This document shows, piece after piece, positions 7,759-14,881 of a stretch of DNA of 29,122 bases. The notes under the pieces were generated by a model. It made no database searches, was not told the DNA's origin, and saw only the letters and a program-made list of their open reading frames with translations. Both the position numbers and the translations under genes were made by a program. The DNA comes from CAUTUX01 sp963532875 (GTDB lineage: Bacteria > Bacillota > Clostridia > Christensenellales > CAG-917). Numbering within the stretch: the first letter of the stretch is position 1; every line of letters begins with the position of its first letter. The DNA lies in assembly GCA_963532875.1 (NCBI GenBank), contig CAUSLO010000012.1, positions 1 through 29,122 on the forward strand, given 5' to 3'.

Positions 7759-8093
7759 GTTGTATTTTTTGTAAGATAATTAATAAGGAAATTGGTTCAA
7801 AAAAAGTCTATGAAGATGATGATATGATAATAATTCATGACATCAAACCACAAGCCAAAAAACATTATTTGCTAATCCCAAAGGAACATTACGCAGACAT
7901 TGAAGAGATGTCAGTAGGACAAGCTGTTGTTCTAGGTAAATGCATAAAGACATTGGGGAAATTAACAAAAGTCTTAGGATTAGAAAATGGGTTTAGATTG
8001 GTATCAAACAAAGGATTTGATGGATGTCAATCAGTACCGCATTTACACATACATATTCTAGGTGGCGATCTTTTAAGTGAAAAGATGTGCTAA
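7755..8093 (+). CDS. HIT family protein (HinT-like nucleotide hydrolase)
   Basis: 112 aa, the size of HinT-type proteins. The histidine triad is H96-L-H98-I-H100-IL followed by GG; the N-terminus CIFCKIINKEIGSKKVYEDDD is typical, with two cysteines (C3, C6) that may bind zinc. Family members hydrolyse purine nucleoside phosphoramidates and adenylylated conjugates such as aminoacyl-AMP. It overlaps rsmA by ATGA, with a GGGGGAAGAG ribosome-binding site at 7743-7752. Last gene of the operon; no hairpin-plus-U-run terminator is visible after it. Confidence 0.93.
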   Translation: MSCIFCKIINKEIGSKKVYEDDDMIIIHDIKPQAKKHYLLIPKEHYADIEEMSVGQAVVLGKCIKTLGKLTKVLGLENGFRLVSNKGFDGCQSVPHLHIHILGGDLLSEKMC

Positions 8094-8181
8094 AAATAAA
8101 GAAGTAACGCACCATATTTAGAGCAAATAGGTCAACAATATTAAGACCTTTAAAAGATCAAAATCTGTATGAACTAAATTT

Positions 8182-8522
8182 ATGACTAGAGATAAATATC
8201 AAGTAATTTACGATACACTTAAAAATCCAGATAATAATTTATCAGTTAGTATGATGTGCAAATTGGCGAAGTTTCTCGTTCGGGGGACTACAAATGGCTG
8301 AGCACTGTTGGTACAAGAGATAAACGTGAAGAGCAAGACCGTTTTGATTTCGAGAAAATTAAGGAAGCACATAGTTTGTGCCCTAAGCGTAAAGGGATAA
8401 TAAGTATTCACAAGCGTCTTCTAGATATGGGAATTCTGATGAACAATAAAAAGATTAAACGCCTCTGTCGCAAATTTGGATTTTCAACAGGAGAATGTAA
8501 TCCTAATTTAAGTATGGATTAA
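8182..8522 (+). pseudogene. IS3-family orfB transposase remnant (frameshifted, truncated)
   Basis: From the ATG at 8182, frame 1 reads MTRDKYQVIYDTLKNPDNN...MMCKLA. At about 8268 the homology moves to another frame: EVSRSGDYKWLST...DFEKIKEAH...IHKRLLDMGILMNNKKIKRLCRKFGF. One lost G after GCG explains the shift (GCG-GAA-GTT has become GCGAAGTT). Together they match the N-terminal part of an IS3-type OrfB, including the HTH_21 region; the DDE catalytic domain is absent. There is no A-rich slippery site, so this is decay, not programmed frameshifting. The flanks 8094-8181 and 8523-8608 show no gene, and I found no terminal inverted repeats. Confidence 0.72.
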
Positions 8523-8608
8523 TCCCTCAATATAAAGAAGTAGTTTTTATGTGGTTTTATTAAAGAGTTAGAAACTTAGCTAGATGGTCGCCGTTTTATG
8601 TCTTTACT

Positions 8609-8637
8609 TTTACAAAGCCCCATATGTGTAATAATAT
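8609..8637 (+). promoter_or_regulatory. Promoter of the phosphatase-symporter-kinase operon
   Basis: TTTACA (8609-8614, one mismatch to TTGACA), 17-bp spacer, TAATAT (8632-8637). Transcription would start near 8644, inside the palindrome that follows. An overlapping TGT-AATAAT (hexamer 8630-8635) is an alternative -10. Confidence 0.55.
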
Positions 8638-8662
8638 ATATACATTCGTAAGGAATGTATAT
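8638..8662. promoter_or_regulatory. Perfect 10-bp palindrome, probable operator
   Basis: ATATACATTC and GAATGTATAT are exact inverted repeats separated by GTAAG. The palindrome begins directly after the -10 box, spans the predicted transcription start and ends inside the ATG at 8661. Because the transcript would lack much of the left arm, an RNA hairpin is less likely than a DNA site for a dimeric repressor. The TAAGGA ribosome-binding site (8649-8654) lies in the spacer and right arm. Confidence 0.6.
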
Positions 8663-9452
8663 GAAGAAAAACCTACAAGACATTAAACTTTTTATATTTG
8701 ATTTAGACGGAACTATCTATATCGGCAACCGAGAGATAGAGGGCTCTTTTGATGCAGTTCGCAAACTTAAAGAGATGGGCAAGAAGATATGTTTTTTCAC
8801 AAACAACAGTTCTAGAAGTTATAAAGAGTATATAAAGAAATTTGCCGATATGGGGCTTGAAATAACAGAAGACGAAATATATACAAGTGGTCAAGCCACA
8901 TGTGAATGGTTGTTAGAGAATCATCCAAAGAAAAAAGTTTTCTTATTAGGCAACCCAAGTATACAAGCAGAGTTCAAAACGTATGGTATAGAACTAGATG
9001 AAGATAATCCTGACATTTGTGTCGTAGCATTTGATACATCACTTGAATATAGTAGGGTATATAAATTTTGTAATAAGTTGTTTAATAATCGGGACATGCT
9101 ATATGTCGCAACTCATCCAGACAAATCTTGCCCAGCACCAGAATGTCCAATGCCAGACATAGGAGCAATAATATCTTTAATTTATGACACCATTCAAAGA
9201 CAGCCTGATGTAATAATAGGCAAACCATTTGAGACAGCAGGCGAAATAATTAGAAAGCGTTTCGGGGTTGGGAGTAAAGAAGTGGCAATGGTTGGGGATA
9301 GGTTATCAACTGATATTGATTTTGGGAACAGATGTGGCTTTAGTACGATACTTGTCTTATCAGGTGAGACATCTATGGAAGATGTAAAAAAATCAAAAGT
9401 AAGAGCAAAATATATTTTGAAATACGTAAAAGAAATTTTGGAGAATGTATGA
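8661..9452 (+). CDS. HAD-IIA family phosphatase (NagD/phosphoglycolate phosphatase-like)
   Basis: 263 aa. A cytoplasmic HAD hydrolase that removes phosphate from a small molecule. Motif I is FDLDGT with nucleophile D14 and acid/base D16; motif II FFTNNSSRS; motif III lysine in IIGKPFE; motif IV GDRLSTDI. The large C2 cap between motifs II and III places it in subfamily IIA with NagD and 4-nitrophenyl phosphatases. I take ATG 8661, 6 nt after TAAGGA; an ATG at 8655 overlaps the ribosome-binding site. ATGA overlap with the symporter gene suggests a shared sugar or polyol pathway, perhaps to dephosphorylate an overflow or toxic phosphate ester; substrate unknown. Confidence 0.88.
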   Translation: MKKNLQDIKLFIFDLDGTIYIGNREIEGSFDAVRKLKEMGKKICFFTNNSSRSYKEYIKKFADMGLEITEDEIYTSGQATCEWLLENHPKKKVFLLGNPSIQAEFKTYGIELDEDNPDICVVAFDTSLEYSRVYKFCNKLFNNRDMLYVATHPDKSCPAPECPMPDIGAIISLIYDTIQRQPDVIIGKPFETAGEIIRKRFGVGSKEVAMVGDRLSTDIDFGNRCGFSTILVLSGETSMEDVKKSKVRAKYILKYVKEILENV

Positions 9453-11119
9453 GTAGTTTGTTATCAGCGGCAAAAATTGACAATCGCTGGCCCCAATGGC
9501 TGATATTTGCAATATATGTTGCAATCATAGGCGGCGTTGCTATTTATACAAGAAAGAAAAGTAAGAGCGTAGATGATTTCATGTTTGCCAATAAGGGAGT
9601 TGGCGGATGGCTTAGTGCATTTTCATATGGAACCACATATTTCTCGGCGGTTGTGTTTATTGGATTCGCAGGCAAGACAGGTTGGGAATATGGGCTATCA
9701 AGTATTTGGATAGGAATTGGGAATGCAGTCTTTGGAACGCTATTGGCATGGCTTGTTCTTGCGAAAAGAACTAAGTATATGACATCAAGATTAAACACAA
9801 AGACAATGCCAGAGTTTTTTGAAAAGCGATATGATGCAAAGTATATAAAGATTTTTGCAGCGATAATCATATTTGTATTTTTAGTTCCATATTCATCTTC
9901 TGTATATCAAGGGATGGGACACATGTTTGAAAGTACGCTAGGAATTCCAGGTTGGTCTTGCATAATTATCTTGGCGTTATTAACGGCAATCTATTTATTT
10001 GTGGGCGGATATTTTGCTACAACCATCACAGATTTCATTCAAGGAATCATCATGATTTTTGGCTTAGTTATAGTCTTGTTTATGTTGATTTCTAAAAATC
10101 CAGTTAATTGGGGAAAAGGTTTTTCAGTGCTTGGAGAGGCTAAGGGTATTATCCCTCATGCAAATCCAAGTGGGAAAGGGTTCTTTCAAGGACCTTTATT
10201 CAATATAACAATACTAACTTTGCTTACATCGTTTGGAATCTGGGGGCTTCCACAATCAGTACATAAGTTCTATGCAATTAAGGATGAGAGTGAAATAAAG
10301 AAGGGAGTGATCATCTCAACAATCTTTGCGGCAATTATCGGCGTTGGAGCATATTTCATGGGTTCACTTGTTTCTGTATATTTTGCACAAGGTAGAGGCA
10401 AAACTGGTATAGATCAACTTGTTCCAAAGATGTTGTTAGACAATTTGAAATCGCCATTATATGGATTGATTATGGTTCTATTGTTCTCAGCATCCATGTC
10501 AACATTGGCAGCGTTGTCTTTATCATCATCATCGACAGTTACGATAGATGTAATAAATGGTTACAGGAAAAAGAAGATGAGTGATAAAAATACAAATATA
10601 GTTTTAAGAGTTTTATGTCTTGTATTCGTCGGAGTTTCAGCAGTACTTGCTGCCTTTAAGGTACAAGCTATAGTTACATTGATGTCATTAGGATGGGGAG
10701 CAATTGCAGGATGTTTTATAGGACCATACATATACGGATTGTATTGGAAGCGTGCAAATAAGTTTGGGGCATATGCATCTTTGATTACAGGGATACTAAT
10801 TACACTAGTATTAACTATTGTATTCGGAGCGGTTGTAGCAGAGCAGAAAACATTCTCAAACATAATAACCGAAGGGGTAAAGAGATCACCTATTACTGGA
10901 GTAATTGCAATGATAGCCAGCATGATAGTTACACCTTTATTCAGCATAATGGTTAAGATAAAGCCTAGTGAAGAAGTAGAAAGAATATTTGCACAAGGTA
11001 AGAATATGGTTTTTGAAACCACGGAAGAAAAACCAGTAGAGGAAGAAAAGACAGAGAATCAACTTCCAGAAAGCGAGGAGAAGGGAACAGATGGAAAAGA
11101 GATTTGTACTGACAATTGA
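9449..11119 (+). CDS. Sodium:solute symporter (SSS family)
   Basis: 556 aa, about 13 predicted membrane helices. Seen: N-terminal AIYVAIIGGVAIYTRKKSKSVDDFMFANKGVGGWLSAFSYG, the hallmark start of SSS transporters, then FSAVVFIGFAGKTGWEYG and the later SASMSTLAALSLSSSSTVTIDV segment, which fits the helix lining the sodium and substrate sites. Na+-coupled uptake of a sugar, polyol or similar solute is expected. The last 45 or so residues are a hydrophilic acidic tail (EEKPVEEEK...). The next gene, an FGGY kinase, starts 29 nt inside this one, which points to the kinase acting on the imported solute. SSS substrates cannot be read from sequence. Confidence 0.9.
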   Translation: MSSLLSAAKIDNRWPQWLIFAIYVAIIGGVAIYTRKKSKSVDDFMFANKGVGGWLSAFSYGTTYFSAVVFIGFAGKTGWEYGLSSIWIGIGNAVFGTLLAWLVLAKRTKYMTSRLNTKTMPEFFEKRYDAKYIKIFAAIIIFVFLVPYSSSVYQGMGHMFESTLGIPGWSCIIILALLTAIYLFVGGYFATTITDFIQGIIMIFGLVIVLFMLISKNPVNWGKGFSVLGEAKGIIPHANPSGKGFFQGPLFNITILTLLTSFGIWGLPQSVHKFYAIKDESEIKKGVIISTIFAAIIGVGAYFMGSLVSVYFAQGRGKTGIDQLVPKMLLDNLKSPLYGLIMVLLFSASMSTLAALSLSSSSTVTIDVINGYRKKKMSDKNTNIVLRVLCLVFVGVSAVLAAFKVQAIVTLMSLGWGAIAGCFIGPYIYGLYWKRANKFGAYASLITGILITLVLTIVFGAVVAEQKTFSNIITEGVKRSPITGVIAMIASMIVTPLFSIMVKIKPSEEVERIFAQGKNMVFETTEEKPVEEEKTENQLPESEEKGTDGKEICTDN

Positions 11120-12656
11120 TTACGGCACGCAAAGTGTACGCGCAATAATATATGATCAATTTGGAAATGAAATTGGTAAAGCACAAAATACATTCAACCC
11201 ATATTTTTCAATAGAGCCAGGATGGGCAGAACAAGATGTAGAGACATATTGGGATTATCTTTCAAAGACTACAAAAGAATTAAAAGAAAAAGTTGGCTCA
11301 GAAATTTGGGATAAGGTTGAAGCAATGGCAATTACAACTATGAGAGATTCTGTAGTCCTATTAGACAAAGACCGTAATGTATTAAGACCATGTATCCTTT
11401 GGTTAGATCAAAGAGAGTGCAAAGAGGCTGAGTTTGATATTAAGCCAGGAGCAAAGGCAGCATTCAAGATTGCAAAAATGTATGATACTGCTGTAAGACA
11501 AAGAACTAAATCACCATGCAATTGGATAAAAAGGAATGAACCAGAAATATGGGTAAAAATGGACAAGTATGTTTTGTTCTCTTGTTACATGCATTACAGA
11601 CTAACAGGAGTACTTAAGGATTGTATAGCAAATATAATCGGACATTTACCATTTGATTATAAAAATAAAAAATGGGCTGATGAATCACTTATCACCGCTT
11701 GCTTGTACGATGCAAAGAAGAAACACATGCCAGAGTTAATAGAGCCAGGCGAGATAATTGGATACATTACGAAAGAAGCATCTAAGGCGACTGGCATAAA
11801 AGAAGGGTTACCTTTAATTTCAACAGGATCAGATAAAGGCTGCGAAACAATAGGCACAGGGTGTGTAGATTCAAAAGGAGCGTCTCTATCTTTTGGTACT
11901 ACGGCAACAATACAAATGACTCTTGATAAATATATAGAGACAAAAAAATATGTACCATCATACCCATCAATAATAAAAGGAAAGTATAGTACGGAAATCC
12001 AAATATATAGGGGATATTGGCTACTTACATGGTTTAAAAATGAATTTGCACACAAGGAAGTAATTGAAGCAAAAGAGTTGGGATGCTCGCCAGAAGAGTT
12101 ACTAGATAAGCACTTGGCAGATATTAAACCAGGTTGTGATGGATTGATTTTGCAACCATATTGGTCTCCAGGAATTGCTTTACCAAATGCTAGAGGAGCA
12201 GTCGTTGGATTTTCTGATTATCATACAAGAGCACATATATATAGAGCAATAATAGAAGGTATTAATTTTGGATTGTACGATGGATTAACAACAATTCAAG
12301 AAAAGTCGGGGGCAAAGGTAGAGTATATAACCGTTTCAGGTGGAGGCTCACATTCAGAAGAAATTTGCCAAATTACAGCAGACATGTTTGGATTACCAGT
12401 TAGAAAAATGCAAACATATGAAACAGGTTCTCTTGGAGCAGCAATGGCTGTGTTTACGCACCTAGGTGTTTTCAAAACATTCCAAGAAGCGTCAAAGAGT
12501 ATGGCACATGTTACGAAAGAGTATATTCCAGACAAAGAGAATATGAAAATCTACAACAGACTCTATAACAAGGTATATAAGAAAATTTATCCTAATAACA
12601 AGAAAATATATCTAGAAATTAAGAAAATTCTCGGAAAGAATATAACTAAAAATTAA
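11091..12656 (+). CDS. FGGY-family carbohydrate kinase
   Basis: 521 aa. ATP-dependent kinase of the xylulokinase/glycerol kinase superfamily, cytoplasmic. Seen: phosphate-binding LTIDYGTQSVRAIIYD at the N-terminus, EPGWAEQD, the catalytic-base region STGSDKGCETIGTG, phosphate-2 motif FGTTATIQM, and the second FGGY signature VSGGGSHSEEICQITADMFGLPV. Which polyol or ketose it phosphorylates is not evident; it resembles the xylulokinase-like COG1070 group but has unusual inserts (for example SYPSIIKGKYSTEIQIYRGYW). A strong AGGAGAAGGG ribosome-binding site lies within the symporter's tail, so translation is coupled. The gene ends 5 bp from the convergent spoVG with no visible terminator. Confidence 0.88.
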   Translation: MEKRFVLTIDYGTQSVRAIIYDQFGNEIGKAQNTFNPYFSIEPGWAEQDVETYWDYLSKTTKELKEKVGSEIWDKVEAMAITTMRDSVVLLDKDRNVLRPCILWLDQRECKEAEFDIKPGAKAAFKIAKMYDTAVRQRTKSPCNWIKRNEPEIWVKMDKYVLFSCYMHYRLTGVLKDCIANIIGHLPFDYKNKKWADESLITACLYDAKKKHMPELIEPGEIIGYITKEASKATGIKEGLPLISTGSDKGCETIGTGCVDSKGASLSFGTTATIQMTLDKYIETKKYVPSYPSIIKGKYSTEIQIYRGYWLLTWFKNEFAHKEVIEAKELGCSPEELLDKHLADIKPGCDGLILQPYWSPGIALPNARGAVVGFSDYHTRAHIYRAIIEGINFGLYDGLTTIQEKSGAKVEYITVSGGGSHSEEICQITADMFGLPVRKMQTYETGSLGAAMAVFTHLGVFKTFQEASKSMAHVTKEYIPDKENMKIYNRLYNKVYKKIYPNNKKIYLEIKKILGKNITKN

Positions 12657-12661
12657 TTTAT

Positions 12662-12952
12662 TTATTCAGCGTCTGGACTATCGTTGTGTGGATTCGCTAA
12701 CTCTTCGTTATATGCAACGAGGAGTTTATTGATAATGTCCTCACGAGTCTCTGTGTTAAGAGGATGAGCAACATCTTTAAAACTACCGTTAGGTAATTTG
12801 CGAGATGGCATCGCAATAAACAAGCCCTTTTCGCCTTCGATGATTTTGATGTCATGAATAGCAAAACAATCATCAATTGTGATAGTGGCAACAGCCTTTA
12901 ACTTAATGTCCTTTTGAACTAAATACACTCTGCTAACTTTGATATTTGGCAT
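12662..12952 (-). CDS. spoVG: Septation/RNA-binding regulator SpoVG
   Basis: 96 aa, the family's usual length. The core matches SpoVG: KLKAVATITIDDCFAIHDIKII, GLFIAMPSRK, F-KDVAHPLNTETRE. SpoVG is a small site-specific nucleic-acid-binding protein that affects sporulation septation, capsule and other post-exponential functions in Bacillota. AAGGAG sits 7 nt before the ATG. The C-terminal end (NPHNDSPDAE) is short and acidic. Its presence supports a spore-forming ancestry but does not prove sporulation, since many non-sporulating Bacillota keep it. Transcribed in the same direction as queH, 80 bp downstream, with a promoter of its own. Confidence 0.95.
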   Translation of the reverse strand: MPNIKVSRVYLVQKDIKLKAVATITIDDCFAIHDIKIIEGEKGLFIAMPSRKLPNGSFKDVAHPLNTETREDIINKLLVAYNEELANPHNDSPDAE

Positions 12953-12984
12953 AAGTTACTCCTTGTGTGTGTTAAGATAATTTA

Positions 12985-13013
12985 ATAATACATTAAGAAA
13001 AATCAAAATTCAA
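12985..13013 (-). promoter_or_regulatory. spoVG promoter (vegetative sigma type)
   Basis: On the minus strand: TTGAAT, 17-bp spacer, TATTAT, giving a leader of about 26 nt with a good ribosome-binding site. This is a sigma-A-like arrangement; B. subtilis spoVG is known for sigma-H control, and I see no clear sigma-H elements here. Confidence 0.6.
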
Positions 13014-13032
13014 TATGAAAAAAACCGAAAAT

Positions 13033-13614
13033 TTATAACTCTTCAATTGGTGGCGAACAGCCACAATATGATTGACGATATATGTTCAATTCCTTGCATT
13101 TGTTTATTGATTTCAATACGCCATTGTTCTTTTTAAAGTCGGATGTCAAATATCTAACGCCCAATGAGTTTTCGATAGACTTGCCTATGGAGTTTATTAG
13201 TTCAGCGTTCTTGTGAGGGCTTAGCGTTAGAGTAGTCGCAAAACCGAAATATTTGTCGGATTGCCTCATAAACTTTGCTGTTTCACTCAATCTTAAGGTA
13301 AAGCAATCAGTACAACGGCTACCACCTTCAGGAAGGTGCATTCTGTCTTTAGCCAGACTGATAAATTTCTCTGGTTCATATGTTGGAACAATTACCTCAA
13401 TATTCTTATATGCATTTGCAAGTTTTAGAAGATTCTCATATCTCAACAAATATTCTTTTTCGGGGAGAATGTTAGGGTTTAGATAGAAAAAGGTTAAATC
13501 ATAAAACTCTATTAAATCATCAACAGTCCCTGCGGCACATGGAGCACAGCAAGTATGGAGCAGAAGCCTTTTCTTGGTCGAATCTTTATATTTGTCAATA
13601 TCTGTTTCTATCAT
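13033..13614 (-). CDS. queH: Epoxyqueuosine reductase QueH
   Basis: 193 aa, typical for QueH (formerly DUF208). Reduces epoxyqueuosine to queuosine in tRNA, the last step of Q synthesis, as the non-homologous alternative to QueG. All family cysteines are visible: LLHTCCAPC (C22, C23, C26), RCTDC (C101, C104) and YCGC (C184, C186), which hold the iron-sulfur cluster and redox pair; GFATTLTLSPHKN is also characteristic. No other queuosine gene is in the window. The ATG has no Shine-Dalgarno and sits 6 nt after an extended -10 box. Confidence 0.93.
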   Translation of the reverse strand: MIETDIDKYKDSTKKRLLLHTCCAPCAAGTVDDLIEFYDLTFFYLNPNILPEKEYLLRYENLLKLANAYKNIEVIVPTYEPEKFISLAKDRMHLPEGGSRCTDCFTLRLSETAKFMRQSDKYFGFATTLTLSPHKNAELINSIGKSIENSLGVRYLTSDFKKNNGVLKSINKCKELNIYRQSYCGCSPPIEEL

Positions 13615-13620
13615 GTTTAA

Positions 13621-13648
13621 AGATTAACAAACAAGTATCTAAATTCAA
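13621..13648 (-). promoter_or_regulatory. queH promoter (extended -10, leaderless)
   Basis: On the minus strand: TTGAAT, 16-bp spacer, TGT-TAATCT, six bases TTAAAC, then the ATG. The predicted +1 is the A of the start codon. The same TGTTAATCT plus six-base arrangement recurs at mrnC. Confidence 0.55.
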
Positions 13649-13750
13649 ATTATAATACAAACTTTTAGCAAATCAAACGGATTAGAAATACTAAAATATA
13701 AAACATAGAAAACAGATTGGCACATCAGATTTTCCGCTTATTAATTGATT

Positions 13751-13779
13751 TTTATTAATACACTAATATATTATATAAT
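13751..13779 (+). promoter_or_regulatory. Promoter of the membrane protein/helical protein operon
   Basis: TTTATT (13751-13756), 17-bp spacer, TATAAT (13774-13779). Unlike several neighbours it yields a short leader with GAGGG (13791-13795) ahead of the ATG at 13799. Confidence 0.5.
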
Positions 13780-13798
13780 CATTACGTAGCGAGGGCAT

Positions 13799-14881
13799 AT
13801 GGCAAAAACAGATAAAGAAACGAAATTGAAATCTAAAAAATTCATTTGTGCAAACTTATTTACAAATGCACAGTTTAGAATTGAAGAAACAGAAAAACCA
13901 AAAGAAGTTATTAAGGGATTTGTATCTTCTTCAGAGAAATTTGAGTTTGATTCAAATTCATTTTTCAAGAGAAGCAGTTTTTTGATTAGAAAAAAAGGGA
14001 AGAGTTTATTTAGTGCATGCATAATATTTTTGTTGTTCCTTGCCCCATTTTTTGTTTCCTTGTTTTATCTTGCAAGATTGATTGAAAAGAATGTAATGAA
14101 CCACTATAACTTTATGTCTTCAATAGGTGTCGGATTTGGAAATCCAGGACATGTTTTTGCAGAAGAGTGGTGGAATTATGTAAAGGGATATAAAATGCCG
14201 ACAGTAGCCATGCTTTGTTTATCAATAATCATTATTTCAATGGTAACTGCAGGTTTGTTTTATGTAGCGAAGCGAACGTATTTTCAAGAAAACTTTACAA
14301 AGAAAATTAGTACATTTTTCTTAGGTGTTAAAAAATACTGGTGGCAGTTTTTGATTACTGTTTCTGTGGTAGCAATAGCCGTAACAAGCATGGTTGAAAT
14401 ATCATTCTATATTTCATCAACAAAGGTACATCCAGGGGTTTATGTAGGTGCAGCATTTGTATATTTGTTTGGTTTCTTAACAACTATGTTTAGTATGACA
14501 TTGTTGTCAATATATGTTTCATATAATTTGAAATTTGGGGAAGCAATTAAAAATACATTTGTTGTAATATTCAATGCACCGTTACCAATAATTTTAACCA
14601 CATTGCTTACCGCATTACCTCTTGCAGTTGGAGCAGTACATAGAATTGCTCTAGGAATTATAATGGCAATTATGGGCGTATTTGGTTTTGTCGTATTTTC
14701 TATGATGTGGATTGCATTAGGACATAAGGTTATGTGGAAGTGCACTTTATTAGACCTCATGAATACGAAAAAAGAAGAAGTAGCACAAAGAATTATAAAT
14801 TACACAAAACAACCAAAGAAAAAGAAAAAAGAAAAAGTTGCTTTTGTAAATCCACATAAGAAGGGCAAAAATAATGGCTAA
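13799..14881 (+). CDS. Six-helix membrane protein of unknown function
   Basis: 360 aa, no family recognised with confidence. Residues 1-70 are polar and basic (cytoplasmic). Hydrophobic segments follow at about 70-95, 135-158, 182-207, 218-242, 256-280 and 285-310, and a strongly lysine-rich tail ends the protein (KQPKKKKKEK). The stretch from the second to third helix (AGLFYVAKRTYF...FFLGVKKYWWQF) recalls the DUF624/YesL layout, where a helix-turn is followed by a short amphipathic loop, but this is weak. There is no signal peptide. The next gene overlaps it by 8 nt, so the two products probably work together, the membrane protein likely anchoring or recruiting the soluble partner. Confidence 0.7.
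   Translation: MAKTDKETKLKSKKFICANLFTNAQFRIEETEKPKEVIKGFVSSSEKFEFDSNSFFKRSSFLIRKKGKSLFSACIIFLLFLAPFFVSLFYLARLIEKNVMNHYNFMSSIGVGFGNPGHVFAEEWWNYVKGYKMPTVAMLCLSIIIISMVTAGLFYVAKRTYFQENFTKKISTFFLGVKKYWWQFLITVSVVAIAVTSMVEISFYISSTKVHPGVYVGAAFVYLFGFLTTMFSMTLLSIYVSYNLKFGEAIKNTFVVIFNAPLPIILTTLLTALPLAVGAVHRIALGIIMAIMGVFGFVVFSMMWIALGHKVMWKCTLLDLMNTKKEEVAQRIINYTKQPKKKKKEKVAFVNPHKKGKNNG

Noticed and set aside
8256..8522. Independent 88-aa gene starting with GTG
   Set aside because: It is the second half of a frameshifted IS3 orfB fragment; homology continues upstream in another frame to 8182.
8638..8662. RNA thermometer or attenuator hairpin over the HAD start codon
   Set aside because: The predicted transcription start near 8644 removes most of the left arm from the mRNA, so a DNA operator fits better.
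10561..11022. Minus-strand open frame inside the symporter gene
   Set aside because: Reverse-strand shadow of membrane helices with no motif or start signal.
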